Notes: generated by a model not told the origin, from the letters alone. A stretch of DNA of 64,000 bases from Cloacimonetes bacterium UBA5835 (GCA_002432865.1 DJGX01000001.1:72914-136913); one strand, 5' to 3'. Positions 46,415-56,224 are shown, counted from the first letter of the stretch. Numbers and translations are program-made.

Positions 46415-47632
46415 TTATTCATATCGTAAAGCATCTATCAGATTCAGGTTTGCCGCTTTAGATGCTGGATACCATCCAAAGAAGATACCTATAGCCATCG
46501 AAAAACCTACTGATATTAACACGGAAAAAGGAGTTACAGCGATGCTCCAATCCATAGCATTTCCAACTATTGCTGAAGCTCCAAAACCAAGAAGTATTCC
46601 AATAAAACCACCTAAAATACTAATAGCAACTGCTTCAATAATAAATTGTAATAAAACATCTCTTTTTCCTGCGCCTACAGCCATCCTGATCCCAATTTCT
46701 TTTATACGCTCTGTAACTGAAACCAGCATTATATTCATAATTCCAATTCCACCAACAAGTAATGATATACCTGCTATGCTTGCTAAAAGTATAGTCATTG
46801 TATCTGATACTTTACTGGCAGTTTCAGCAATATCAGTTTGACTCCTAACTAAGAATTCTTCGCTGGTTGTTCCGCGATGTCTGTTTTGTAGTAATTCTAG
46901 AATATCTTGTTGCACTTCGGGAATTCTATCTTTGGAAACAGCCGACACAACAATCATCATATTTCTCCATCTACGACCCAATAATCGAGCATAGACAGTT
47001 GTATAAGGTGCCCAAACACTATCATCCTGATCTCCACCCATCACATTTTGTCCTTTGGATTCCATCACTCCTTTCACTGTGAAAGGGATATTGCGAATAC
47101 GAATAATCTGTCCAACTGGGTCTATATCTCCAAAGAGATTATCAGCAACAGTTTTCCCGATTACACACACTTTAGTTCCGTTTTCAACATCGCTATCGTA
47201 AAACAATTCACCCTTTTCAGTATTCATATTGCGGATGTAGAAATAATCTGTATCTACACCCATAATGCCTGTTCTCCAATTCTGGGATTCAAATTTCAAT
47301 TGGGCAAAGCTATTATAAACAGGTGAAGCATATAAAGCACCTTCTACTTGTGATCGAATAGCAAAAACATCATCAAGTTCAAGTAATGTACCACTTCCTG
47401 CTGCTTGACGAACATTAGTAGTGCTTCGTGTAAAATTAACTGTAACCATAAGTACATTTGTGCCCATAGAAGATATTTGGTCTTCTACTATTTTTTTGGC
47501 ACCTTGCCCAATGGCAAGCATAGTTATCACAGCTGCCACACCGATAATAATTCCCAGCATTGTTAAAAAAGTTCTGGTTTTATTTCTAGCAAGCGATTTG
47601 AAAGCTATGCGAATTATACCTATTATACTCAT
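46415..47632 (-). CDS. MacB-like ABC permease
   Basis: This 405-aa permease has the MacB layout: N-terminal membrane helix (TFLTMLGIIIGVAAVITMLAI), a periplasmic MacB_PCD domain (about 45-245) and a C-terminal FtsX domain with three helices (SLLVGGIGIMNIMLVSVTER, IEAVAISILGGFIGILLGFG, ISVGFSMAIGIFFGWYPASKAA). MacB-type proteins are mechanotransmission exporters that push substrates through TolC. Four bases of overlap with the ATPase gene show coupling. It is the last gene of the TolC-MacA-ATPase-permease operon. Confidence 0.93.
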   Translation of the reverse strand: MSIIGIIRIAFKSLARNKTRTFLTMLGIIIGVAAVITMLAIGQGAKKIVEDQISSMGTNVLMVTVNFTRSTTNVRQAAGSGTLLELDDVFAIRSQVEGALYASPVYNSFAQLKFESQNWRTGIMGVDTDYFYIRNMNTEKGELFYDSDVENGTKVCVIGKTVADNLFGDIDPVGQIIRIRNIPFTVKGVMESKGQNVMGGDQDDSVWAPYTTVYARLLGRRWRNMMIVVSAVSKDRIPEVQQDILELLQNRHRGTTSEEFLVRSQTDIAETASKVSDTMTILLASIAGISLLVGGIGIMNIMLVSVTERIKEIGIRMAVGAGKRDVLLQFIIEAVAISILGGFIGILLGFGASAIVGNAMDWSIAVTPFSVLISVGFSMAIGIFFGWYPASKAANLNLIDALRYE

Positions 47633-48381
47633 TCTTCATCTCCAGGTAATTTAGGAAGGTGGGCTAAGTCATATTCAGCATTTTGAGGATTTTTATTGGG
47701 AACATCAGATATTATGCGTCCATCACGAAAAGTAATCAATCTTTGTGCATACCGGGCAATATCATTTTCGTGGGTAACCAGAAGGATTGTCTTTCCTTCT
47801 TTATGTAATTTCTGGAAAATAGTCATAACTTCCAAACTTGTTCTTGTATCCAAATTGCCAGTTGGCTCATCGGCAAGTAAAAACATAGGATCATTCACAA
47901 TAGCACGGGCAATAGCAACTCTTTGTTGTTGCCCACCTGAAAGCTGATTAGGAAAGTGTTTTGCTCTGTTAGCAATATTAACAGTAGTTAGTGCTTCAAT
48001 TGCTTTTCTAATTCTCTGGTGATGAGACATTTTATTTCTATATAGCAGAGGGAGTTCAACATTTTCCAAAGCAGTTGTTCTGGGCAGTAAATAGAAATTC
48101 TGAAACACATAACCAATCATCTGATTGCGGATTTTGGTTAGTTCAGTAGGAGTGATTTCGTGGATACCTATATTATTTATATAATATTCACCGCTGGTAG
48201 GTAAATCCAGACAGCCAAGCAAATTCATAAGAGTTGTTTTGCCGCTTCCGCTTGCTCCCATAATGGCAACAAATTCTCCTTTATTTATTTCCAGAGAAAC
48301 ACCTCTTAATGCGTGAACCTGGATTTCTCCCATCTGATATGTTTTAACTAAGTTTTCTGTTCTAATCAGTAAATCTGACAT
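47629..48381 (-). CDS. MacB/LolD-like ABC ATP-binding protein
   Basis: This 250-aa ATPase has Walker A GASGSGKTT, signature LSGGQQQRVAIARA, Walker B FLLADEPTGNLD and the His of VTHEND. MNLLGCLDLPTSG after Walker A is typical of the MacB/LolD group. It drives the permease encoded next (4-bp overlap). In E. coli MacB the two are fused; here they are separate, as in many other phyla. The adaptor gene ends two bases upstream. Confidence 0.94.
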   Translation of the reverse strand: MSDLLIRTENLVKTYQMGEIQVHALRGVSLEINKGEFVAIMGASGSGKTTLMNLLGCLDLPTSGEYYINNIGIHEITPTELTKIRNQMIGYVFQNFYLLPRTTALENVELPLLYRNKMSHHQRIRKAIEALTTVNIANRAKHFPNQLSGGQQQRVAIARAIVNDPMFLLADEPTGNLDTRTSLEVMTIFQKLHKEGKTILLVTHENDIARYAQRLITFRDGRIISDVPNKNPQNAEYDLAHLPKLPGDEE

Positions 48382-48382
48382 A

Positions 48383-49675
48383 TTAGAAAGGCCTCATTCC
48401 AGGACCACCTTGCGTTCCATTAGTGGTATCTGAATTCTTTTTACTATTCACTCCGGTTATCAATACTTCGTTACCATTAAGACCTGAAATAACTTCAATG
48501 AAACCACTTTCGGAAATTCCAGTTTTTATTCCTTTAGCTTTTGGAACATCATTTTCCAGTACCCAGACAAGTGCTAATTTTCCAGAACTTACATTATTAG
48601 CTGATCCTTTTTGAGTTCTTTTTCCGGATGTATTCTTGCTTACCTCAATTGAATCTGTATTACTGGAACTGGACATTGCAGAAGCCAGAGAAGCATAAGC
48701 ATCTTTTTGGGCTTGTTTGATAAGATCATCACTCCATTTTAACCCAAATTGTTCCCAAACTTCTTTACTGGGTTTGAAGCGTGTAGCTGCTTCTGAAATT
48801 CGCATCACATTTTCTCGGGATTGAATAATAATAGTTACATTTGTAGTCATACCAGGAAGAAGTTTTTGTTCAGGATTGGCTGCATCAATAATGACGCTAT
48901 AGGATACGACATTGGATTCCGTAGTTGGGTTTAAGCGAATTTGCTTCACGGTACCGGAAAAATTTTCGCTGGGATAGGCATCCACCGTAAATTCCACAGG
49001 CAAACCAACTATTATTTTTCCAATATCTGCTTCGTCCACATTAGCTGAAATTTGCATTTGATCGAGGTTATTAGCTATTTGAAATAAAGTAGGTGAACTC
49101 ATACTGGCTGCTACAGTTTGTCCTGCATCTACATCACGGGAAACCACAATTCCATCAATAGGACTGGTAATATATGCATTAGCCAAGTTTTTTTGAGCTC
49201 GCTGTAAAGTTAATTGGGCATTATTATAATTCTGTTGTGCAGTTTGATAAGCATAGAGGGCTTTTTTGGCATCATATTCAGGGGTCATTTGTTTTTCCAG
49301 AAGTTCTTTTTGCAAATCATAATCCAGTTTTGCTTGATCTAAAGCAGTTTTTGCTTTTGCCAAATCAGCTTTAGCAGCTTCCAGATTAGTAGAAAGGATA
49401 TCCGTATCCAGTTTTGCTAGTAATTCTCCTTTCTTTACTCTATCGTTAAAATCTTTGTATAGTTTATCGATTTTGCCACTAACTTCGGTTCCTACACTAA
49501 CTAAAACATAAGGATTTAGCGATCCTGTTGCAGTTACGACTTCTTTTATATTACCAAAGGAAGGGGTAACAGTTCTAAATTCAGGTTTGTTTTTTGCCTT
49601 GCGCATACTGGATATCACAATGATAGCAATAATTATAAGCGCAATTATAATGATATACTTGAGATATTTTTTCAT
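48383..49675 (-). CDS. MacA-like periplasmic adaptor
   Basis: This 430-aa membrane-fusion protein has one N-terminal membrane helix (YIIIIALIIIAIIVISSM) and then lipoyl/barrel-sandwich strands (GNIKEVVTATGSLNPYVLVSVG), a coiled-coil hairpin (about 85-165), the second lipoyl half (AYITSPIDGIVVSRDVDAGQTV), a beta barrel and a membrane-proximal domain. A Ser-rich linker (about 325-365: SSSSNTDSIEVSKNTSGKRTQ) inside the membrane-proximal domain is unusual, and the tail is NGTQGGPGMRPF. It bridges the MacB permease and TolC. Confidence 0.92.
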   Translation of the reverse strand: MKKYLKYIIIIALIIIAIIVISSMRKAKNKPEFRTVTPSFGNIKEVVTATGSLNPYVLVSVGTEVSGKIDKLYKDFNDRVKKGELLAKLDTDILSTNLEAAKADLAKAKTALDQAKLDYDLQKELLEKQMTPEYDAKKALYAYQTAQQNYNNAQLTLQRAQKNLANAYITSPIDGIVVSRDVDAGQTVAASMSSPTLFQIANNLDQMQISANVDEADIGKIIVGLPVEFTVDAYPSENFSGTVKQIRLNPTTESNVVSYSVIIDAANPEQKLLPGMTTNVTIIIQSRENVMRISEAATRFKPSKEVWEQFGLKWSDDLIKQAQKDAYASLASAMSSSSNTDSIEVSKNTSGKRTQKGSANNVSSGKLALVWVLENDVPKAKGIKTGISESGFIEVISGLNGNEVLITGVNSKKNSDTTNGTQGGPGMRPF

Positions 49676-49710
49676 TAGTTGTCCTTGATTTTTATCTTAT
49701 AGGTTTTACT

Positions 49711-50955
49711 TTACCATTTTCCTAAAACTGGTTCAGAAAGCAGATAATTTATCTCTTCCTGTTTTGCCATTATTGAATATAGATTGTTATTATAGGAGAT
49801 ATCGGTTTCAATATAATTGGTTCGTGTTTTATCTAGTTCCAAAAGTTCAATTAGACCTAAACGATAGCGTTCTTCTGCCTGGGTAATTTGATCTCTGGAT
49901 TGAGCCAGTTGTTCACTGTAAAGTTCATTCATTCTTTTCAAATATTGCAATTCTCGTAAAGCACTATCATAGTTTCTTTGTAACTGATCCTTTTTTTCAT
50001 CAATGCTTACTTGGGAAAGCTGACGACTGATTTTTGTTCTAGTTCTGCTTTCAGAATTTTCAAATAAATTCAGGAGAGGATAGCTTAGCGAAAGAGATAT
50101 TCCATGATTAGTGTTGTAACGGTCAAAATCAAAATCAGCACCACTTACTGTACGGTCAAAATTATAAGCCAAATTAAGCCGGGGAAAGTCATCCAGTTTG
50201 TTTTGCTTTAATTGCAAGTTCAGTCGTTTCAATTCTTGATTTAAAATTTGAATATCGGCATTATTTTCTGTATTGAAAGCAGGAAGCTCTTTTTGGATAT
50301 CCAGATCCAGCTCTGTTAAATTATAACCTTCATCTTGCATTTGTACAAGGGCAAAAAGTTCCTTTCGTGCATTAGCGATTGTATTATCCAATTGCATTAA
50401 AGCTATATTGGAATTTAATACCTCTATCTCATTCTGCTTAACTTCAAAAGGAGTGATTTTTCCCAATTGCAATAGTATTTTGCTTTGTTCCCACACCCGG
50501 GTTTGAATAAGAAGATTTTCTTCCAGAGAACTGCGTTGTTTTTGTGAACTTAGCACTTTTATATATGCGCTGAATACATTATATGCATAAGTTCTGCGAG
50601 TTTGTTCCAGCTGCATATTTGCTGTTTTCGTATCCAAAGAAGCATATAGATAATTAAAATAAGCTGCATCGTTTAAACTGATAGTTTTACTTATGGATAA
50701 ACCAGCAGAACTGCTTACATCATCAGTTCCAGCGGCAGGATCAAAATCTTTATTTACTCCTCCAGTAACAGAAGCATCCGGTAATAAATTCCATTTTGAT
50801 GTATTCAGCATTGATCTTGAGCTTTGATAACTTAGAGAGCTCTTTTGAACACTGAAACTATTTTCCAGTCCAAAACTTATCAGCTCTTCCAAAGTGTAAC
50901 TTTGGGCAGCTAACAATAGGGGCAGCAACATTAGTATAACTGTGATAACTTTCAT
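49711..50955 (-). CDS. TolC-family outer-membrane protein (MacAB partner)
   Basis: This 414-aa protein has a signal peptide (MKVITVILMLLPLLLAAQ) and two OEP repeats of long amphipathic helices (YTLEELISFGLENSFSVQKSS; ADIQILNQELKRLNLQLKQNK). It is the channel for the MacAB genes downstream and the second TolC paralogue in the window. It is the first gene of the operon; an extended -10 promoter lies about 65 bases upstream. Confidence 0.92.
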   Translation of the reverse strand: MKVITVILMLLPLLLAAQSYTLEELISFGLENSFSVQKSSLSYQSSRSMLNTSKWNLLPDASVTGGVNKDFDPAAGTDDVSSSAGLSISKTISLNDAAYFNYLYASLDTKTANMQLEQTRRTYAYNVFSAYIKVLSSQKQRSSLEENLLIQTRVWEQSKILLQLGKITPFEVKQNEIEVLNSNIALMQLDNTIANARKELFALVQMQDEGYNLTELDLDIQKELPAFNTENNADIQILNQELKRLNLQLKQNKLDDFPRLNLAYNFDRTVSGADFDFDRYNTNHGISLSLSYPLLNLFENSESRTRTKISRQLSQVSIDEKKDQLQRNYDSALRELQYLKRMNELYSEQLAQSRDQITQAEERYRLGLIELLELDKTRTNYIETDISYNNNLYSIMAKQEEINYLLSEPVLGKW

Positions 50956-51019
50956 TTTTTTCTTTTTTCCTTGATTCCTTACAATTTCCTTATCTGTATT
51001 TTGTATCTCGTTTCTTTTA

Positions 51020-51050
51020 ATTATACCATCTTATGCAGTATATCCTGCAA
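51020..51050 (-). promoter_or_regulatory. Extended -10 promoter for the TolC-MacAB operon
   Basis: On the minus strand TGG-TATAAT (-10 at 51025-51020) is preceded by TTGCAG (51050-51045) with 19-base spacing. The TGn extension can compensate for the long spacer. Confidence 0.5.
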
Positions 51051-51161
51051 CTTTTTTTATATCTACAGACAAAGATTTCTTTTTTACCTTCCAATATTTC
51101 TCTCTATACTCGTCAATAGTTTTCTTCCAGACTGTAAAAACGAAGAGGATAACTTTTTCCT

Positions 51162-51608
51162 TTATATCAATGCTTCCATTCTTTCATAGCCATTCACTTG
51201 GGGAAGAACACCTGCTTCAACGGCTTTTTTTACACTTATACAGGGTAAATTCTCTTGATATATTTGTTCTCTGGTTATCGTTTTCAGGTCTATTTCCGGA
51301 TAGAGTTTAGCCATATTTGCCATTAGCAGGTGATACAAATTTACCCAAGAGCGCAGCTGTTTATATCTATTTGCTTTTAATCCATTGTGACGCAATAGAT
51401 AAAGCCGCAGATCATTCTTGTATACCTCTGAAGGCTGTAGGGCAAATATGTTGCGAGATATATTAGCAATTCGAGCATTTTCTTCGGTTAAGCGAGGATA
51501 TACTCTCTTCCTTGCGTAAATTTTCCCGGATATTCTGTCATAACAGAACACCAAATCATCAGCTTTACCGGTGTATCCTGACAGGCCATATTTGAAATTT
51601 ACTTTCAT
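51162..51608 (-). CDS. Protein of unknown function, flanked by repeats
   Basis: I do not recognise this 148-aa basic protein. It begins MKVNFKYGLSGYTGKADDLVFCYDR and has further dense stretches ISGKIYARKRVYPRLTEENA and LRLYLLRHNGLKANRYKQL. It shows no signal peptide or membrane segment. The many Arg/Lys/Tyr residues and compact alpha/beta pattern would fit a nucleic-acid-binding or phage-type protein, but this is inference only. AGGAG lies eight bases before the ATG. Directly upstream is copy 2 of the TTTGTCACCC repeat with a second tandem half-copy. Confidence 0.72.
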   Translation of the reverse strand: MKVNFKYGLSGYTGKADDLVFCYDRISGKIYARKRVYPRLTEENARIANISRNIFALQPSEVYKNDLRLYLLRHNGLKANRYKQLRSWVNLYHLLMANMAKLYPEIDLKTITREQIYQENLPCISVKKAVEAGVLPQVNGYERMEALI

Positions 51609-51627
51609 TTTGTTTTCTCCTATTTCG

Positions 51628-51676
51628 TCCTTCTATATATATAGGGGGTGACAAAAGTGGGGAAGTGGTGACAAAA
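51628..51676 (-). repeat. Dispersed repeat, TTTGTCACCC + (TA)n + AAGGA, copy 2 with tandem half
   Basis: Read on the minus strand, 51655-51628 matches the element at 1938-1967. On the plus strand GGTGACAAAA occurs twice, at 51647 and 51667, an exact 20-base period. The element ends about 20 bases before the start codon of the unknown gene at 51608. Confidence 0.62.
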
Positions 51677-51740
51677 ATCGTGTTTTTTTGCCATCAAATA
51701 AAAAGTTCTTTCGAACAGACATACCGGACTTACACAGCCG

Positions 51741-51794
51741 ATATGATTCCCATATCCTTCCCATATCGGATAAGGGAATCATATGGGAGTGTTT
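51741..51794. repeat. Inverted array of 11-bp units (hairpin)
   Basis: Two direct units TTCCCATATCC and TTCCCATATCG (51747 and 51758) are followed by two inverted ones. The outer arms 51741-51757 and 51768-51784 pair over 17 bases with one mismatch around a 10-base loop. Confidence 0.65.
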
Positions 51795-52037
51795 TTGCTG
51801 GTATATTGGCTATGATTAAGTTTCCATACTAAATACTCTTAGGAGAATTGATTAACTAACCCTGGGAGAAGACAGTTCATAAAGCCCCATAACCCCAAGA
51901 AAAGAGAAACTCATTGACAGTTAAGCCATACTTTTAAAAAAGGATAACACTCGCTTAGAATGAAAAACCGTTTTTTTTTACTTAAAGAGTCTTTAGCGAT
52001 AAAACCAAATACTAATATAACATAAAAGGAGACCAAA

Positions 52038-53039
52038 ATGGCTTTCAACCTTAAAAACCGTAACTTTCTTACCCTTATGGATTTTACTCCTAAGGAAATT
52101 CAATTTCTGCTTGATCTGTCAATGGAGCTTAAAAAAGCCAAATATGCAGGAACTGAACAGCAAAAATTGAAAGGAAAAAACATTGCTCTTATCTTTGAAA
52201 AAGATAGCACACGCACTCGTTGTGCCTTTGAAGTTGCCGCTTTAGATCAAGGTGCTCATACAACATATTTAGGCCCAACTGGTTCACAATTGGGCAAAAA
52301 AGAATCAGTTGCCGATACTGCAAGGGTTTTAGGCAGAATGTATGACGGAATTGAATACCGTGGCTTCGGACAAGAAATTGTGGAAGAATTAGCCCAATAT
52401 GCCGGTGTTCCAATTTGGAATGGTTTAACCGATCAGGATCATCCTACCCAGGTTTTGGCTGATTTTTTAACAGCTATGGAACATTTAAACAAGCCCTTGA
52501 ATGAAATGGTTTTCGTTTACTGCGGAGATGGACGCAATAATATGGCAAATGCTTTGATGATTGGTGCTTGCAAAACTGGTATGGATTTTCGCATTGTTGC
52601 TCCTAAATCTCTATTCCCAGATCAAAATCTGGTTAATAAATGCCTGGAAGTTGCCAAAGAAACCGGTGCCAAAATCGCTTTTACTGATAATATTGACGAA
52701 GGTGTGAAAAACGCTGATATCATTTATACTGATGTGTGGGTCTCTATGGGTGAACCGGATAGCGTTTGGGAACAAAGAATTACTCTTCTTAAGCCCTATC
52801 AGGTAAACAGCGAAATGATGCTTAAAACTGGTAAAAGTACAACTATATTTATGCATTGTTTACCTTCCTTCCACGATCTGAAAACCAAAATTGGCAAAGA
52901 TATTTACGACAAATTCGGCTTAACCTGTATGGAAGTTACAGATGAGGTCTTTGAGGGACCCCAATCTGTGGTCTTTGATGAAGCTGAAAACAGAATGCAT
53001 ACAATTAAAGCAGTTATGGTAGCCACTTTAGGATCGTAA
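52038..53039 (+). CDS. argF: Ornithine carbamoyltransferase
   Basis: OTC joins carbamoyl phosphate and ornithine to citrulline, or works in reverse in the arginine deiminase pathway. The 333-aa protein has the carbamoyl-phosphate loop STRTR (57-61), HPTQVLADF, and near the C-terminus HCLPSF, where most family members have HCLPA. The blocks GSQLGKKESVADTARVLGRMYDGIEYRGFGQ resemble the E. coli ArgF/ArgI and Pseudomonas ArcB group, so a catabolic (arcB) role is also possible. It appears monocistronic, with a terminator after the stop and no other arginine gene in the window. Confidence 0.94.
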   Translation: MAFNLKNRNFLTLMDFTPKEIQFLLDLSMELKKAKYAGTEQQKLKGKNIALIFEKDSTRTRCAFEVAALDQGAHTTYLGPTGSQLGKKESVADTARVLGRMYDGIEYRGFGQEIVEELAQYAGVPIWNGLTDQDHPTQVLADFLTAMEHLNKPLNEMVFVYCGDGRNNMANALMIGACKTGMDFRIVAPKSLFPDQNLVNKCLEVAKETGAKIAFTDNIDEGVKNADIIYTDVWVSMGEPDSVWEQRITLLKPYQVNSEMMLKTGKSTTIFMHCLPSFHDLKTKIGKDIYDKFGLTCMEVTDEVFEGPQSVVFDEAENRMHTIKAVMVATLGS

Positions 53040-53059
53040 AATAAATCTAAATATAAATA

Positions 53060-53094
53060 TGGGAGCGGGATAACATAATACCTGCTCCCATTTT
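53060..53094 (+). terminator. Rho-independent terminator of argF
   Basis: TGGGAGCGGG pairs with CCTGCTCCCA (one G-T pair) around an 11-base loop and is followed by TTTT. It begins 21 bases past the argF stop, between convergent genes. Confidence 0.85.
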
Positions 53095-53108
53095 CGTAAT
53101 AATACTGT

Positions 53109-56003
53109 TTATTTCAATTTCAAGATTTTACGGGTTTCTATTGTATTGCCCTGATTTGCTTTAATTAGATATATTCCCGAGGCAGTTTGTTTATCTTTAT
53201 AGTCTGTTCCGTCCCAGGAAATTTTATTTTTGGAATCAGCAATGCCCTTGTAAAGAGTTTTAACTAGCTGACCTTTCAGATTGTAAATCTTAACTTCCAG
53301 TGGGGCACTGATGTTTTTACAGAGGATATTAAACTGCGTTGTACTAGAAAAAGGATTGGGCTGATTGGGTAAAATGGAAATTTCGGGGACCTGATTTATA
53401 ACTTCATCGGAAACTGATATTGGTTGTTCAAAACAGGTCTCTACGATATAGCGCAAAACCTGACGGCTTTGGTTGAAATCCATTGAGTATAAGGGAAAAC
53501 TTAAAGTTACTGTTTTACCTGCATAATAATTGTTTAGGATTCCAACTACTCCTCCATTTAAAACACCTTGTAGGGTATTATGATCATAAGCGGAAGCATA
53601 ACTATAAATCGGAGTAGCTTGAGCATTCGGGTTGATAACTTCAATATGAAATAAATGACCATTGAGACCAGGTGGAACTTTAGCAGGATCAACATTTACT
53701 TCAATATAATTGGGATCAGTACTTACCGCTTTGTTGAAACGCGCACTTGTACTATAGTCTACATTGCTTATTCCTAGAACTTCATTTATGAAAGAACCAG
53801 AAGGAAAAGAGGCAGGATAACCACTATTCATTTCAAAAGCCATACTGGGATGATAAAGAGAGAACAGAACTTTTCCACCATAATAAATATAGCTTTTAAG
53901 AGCATCCTTAATGTAATAGGGATACTGCATATCGGTATAATCGTTGCCATGCCAGATAATTGCGGAATAAATACCCAGATCACACAGACGCAAGGTATCA
54001 GTTAAAGTTGCTAAATCGAAATGAGATGTGCTCCATAAACCAGCAACCAATTGATCATAAAAGCTATCAACCTGTTCATCTGTTGGTTGAAAAAGATTGC
54101 TACCGCTAAAATCCATTGTTTCATCAACAATTAAAACACCGTAATTCATATTTATAGGTCTGGTTTTTATCACAGCAGTATAAGGACTGTTATTATTATC
54201 GTTATCAAAAGCACAGAGACGATAGTAATAATAAAAATCGCCTCCTTGAACATTGGTATCCGTAAAACTTTGAACAGTGGGAGGTAAAGTGGCAATAAGT
54301 TCACCGATTTCTGAGCTGTCCAAAGAACGGTATAATTTATAACCTGCCAAATCAAGCTCCGTATTTGCTTGCCAAACAAGTTCAACTACCTGAGGCAAAG
54401 GATGATCTGTAAAACTAACTGGGACGGAAGGAATTAATCTGGGAACAGCTTGATTAAATATAGGCATACTTTCATTATCATTATCATCAACGGCAGTTAA
54501 AGCAAAGTGATAAAGCTGGCCGGTTGTCAGATTGTTAATACTTATCTCATTCTGAATTGTAGTTTGAGAATCGCTAAGAGTATCCTGAGTAATACCCCAG
54601 GAAATTTTATAATGCGAAAGAGTAGGATCGGAAACTGGATTCCAACTAAGATGAATACTGCTACCGGTGCCTTCATCCTGAACAGTAAAATTTGTAGGCG
54701 TGGAAGGCATATCAGCAAAACTGACAGCAACGGCGGTGGAAGCACGAATTACTTTGGTACAATAAAATGGATCAAGATTAGCTACAATATCATTATTACT
54801 GTGATAGACATCCGAAAAATTATACTCAAAAAAGTAAACGACCGGGAAACCATGCTGCCAGAAGGAATAACTATCACTGGCACTTAAATTCATCGATCCA
54901 TAAACAGGCAATAGAGTGGTATATTGTGAAGTTAACATAGCTGCATATTCGGTGAGATCAAGATATCCATCATAAGGCATTAAAAAAACTCTCGAATCCC
55001 AGGGATTGGGACTTATATTAGCTATCATATCATGATTAATCATTAAACGGATATCCAGATTATTTTGATCTGCCATTGTAGCGTATGCCTTAGAACCCCA
55101 AAGCCCAAATTCTTCTGCCGCAAAAGTAACAAAACGGATGGAACATTTGGGCTGATAATTATTTGCCATCATTACTCTTGCCATTTCTAAAGCGGCAACT
55201 GTGCCACTGGCATTGTCATCTGCTCCGGGAGCAAAAGTCATTGGATTATCGTTAGTTATGGAATCATGATGTCCGCCTACGATAATATAAGTATCCGGAT
55301 AAATAGTTCCCGGAATGGTTGCTACTACATTATATTGAGTGGTTCCACTCCAATTAAAAGGATATAATTGAGAATCGGTTATCCCAAATCGTTCAAATTG
55401 AGCCTTAATCCAATTAGCTACCTCTAACCGATTATTTGCCAAAGCATAACGAGTCATAAAATCTTGTAGGGATTGAATGAAATACGCAACACTGTCCACA
55501 GAAACATCAGCAATCATATCTACAATATCTGTCCTGGTATGTTTGAGTGAATTATTTAGAGTTGAATATTCTGCTATTTTAATGGGTTCATATAACAAAG
55601 GAATAAAAGGATAGATTATCTGCTGTCGCAGCTGGATTTCATCTAAATCTGTTTTCAGTAAGACAACCGAACCCATCTTTAATAAAACCTCTCCAACTAT
55701 GTTTCGATCAAAATCGGGATGCCTATTACCAATTGTAACCAGATAAAATCTTCCGTCTTGAGGAGTTCCCAAATTAACCGCTTTGGGGTAATTACTTACA
55801 TTGGTGCCTGCAATAATGTAGAACTCGTTATAGTAATATATTTCCAGATCCTGCGCTGAAAGTTCTTTAACTTTATTGCGTAAGGAATTCTCTTCTTTGG
55901 ATAAGGAAAGTTCTGAAGCAGGAATTCCGATAATAAATTTAGGTAAGGCATTTAACATTCCTGCTGCTAATATAATCAGCAGTAGGCTAAACATTTTTCT
56001 CAT
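53109..56003 (-). CDS. Secreted M28 metallopeptidase with FN3 domains and C-terminal sorting-like domain
   Basis: This 964-aa exopeptidase-like protein has a signal peptide (MFSLLLIILAAGMLNA) and a propeptide-like stretch to about 190. The M28 zinc peptidase domain (about 190-435) shows GGHHDS, GADDNASG, AAEEFGLWGS, INHDMI and YHSNND, which supply the two-zinc ligands and the catalytic Glu. Two fibronectin type III domains (about 438-620) and another exported domain follow. The last 85 residues are the sorting-like domain (PNQPNPFSSTTQF, YNLKGQLVKTL, SGIYLIKANQG). The second ATG (56003), six bases after GGAG, is preferred over one two codons earlier. It lies divergently next to the C25 peptidase genes. 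Confidence 0.88.
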   Translation of the reverse strand: MRKMFSLLLIILAAGMLNALPKFIIGIPASELSLSKEENSLRNKVKELSAQDLEIYYYNEFYIIAGTNVSNYPKAVNLGTPQDGRFYLVTIGNRHPDFDRNIVGEVLLKMGSVVLLKTDLDEIQLRQQIIYPFIPLLYEPIKIAEYSTLNNSLKHTRTDIVDMIADVSVDSVAYFIQSLQDFMTRYALANNRLEVANWIKAQFERFGITDSQLYPFNWSGTTQYNVVATIPGTIYPDTYIIVGGHHDSITNDNPMTFAPGADDNASGTVAALEMARVMMANNYQPKCSIRFVTFAAEEFGLWGSKAYATMADQNNLDIRLMINHDMIANISPNPWDSRVFLMPYDGYLDLTEYAAMLTSQYTTLLPVYGSMNLSASDSYSFWQHGFPVVYFFEYNFSDVYHSNNDIVANLDPFYCTKVIRASTAVAVSFADMPSTPTNFTVQDEGTGSSIHLSWNPVSDPTLSHYKISWGITQDTLSDSQTTIQNEISINNLTTGQLYHFALTAVDDNDNESMPIFNQAVPRLIPSVPVSFTDHPLPQVVELVWQANTELDLAGYKLYRSLDSSEIGELIATLPPTVQSFTDTNVQGGDFYYYYRLCAFDNDNNNSPYTAVIKTRPINMNYGVLIVDETMDFSGSNLFQPTDEQVDSFYDQLVAGLWSTSHFDLATLTDTLRLCDLGIYSAIIWHGNDYTDMQYPYYIKDALKSYIYYGGKVLFSLYHPSMAFEMNSGYPASFPSGSFINEVLGISNVDYSTSARFNKAVSTDPNYIEVNVDPAKVPPGLNGHLFHIEVINPNAQATPIYSYASAYDHNTLQGVLNGGVVGILNNYYAGKTVTLSFPLYSMDFNQSRQVLRYIVETCFEQPISVSDEVINQVPEISILPNQPNPFSSTTQFNILCKNISAPLEVKIYNLKGQLVKTLYKGIADSKNKISWDGTDYKDKQTASGIYLIKANQGNTIETRKILKLK

Positions 56004-56224
56004 ATTCATCTCCTAAGTATTAGAATGAAATAATTGAAGCATATCATATTCCATCTTTTGGTTACTTATATATTAATCTGTATAGCGCATAAGGCAAATA
56101 AATAACACAAATTTCTATTTTGCTACTCAAAACCTTGTGACAATGTAGGTTAGCCCTATTTCAAGGATTTCTTTTTGCTTTTTTTATTTTTTTCTTCTTT
56201 ACTTATTGTAGGGTTATGTTTTTT

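Larger units (their letters stand above)
51609..52037. other. Intergenic region with two repeat families
   Basis: This divergent 429-base region contains the TTTGTCACCC element (51628-51676) and the inverted 11-bp unit array (51741-51794). TTGACA at 51914-51919 is a candidate -35 for argF but lacks a good -10 at standard spacing. AAGGAG precedes the argF ATG. Confidence 0.6.

Noticed and set aside
46389..46841. 150-codon plus-strand ORF
   Set aside because: It is a shadow of the macB permease gene, which has clear family motifs on the minus strand.
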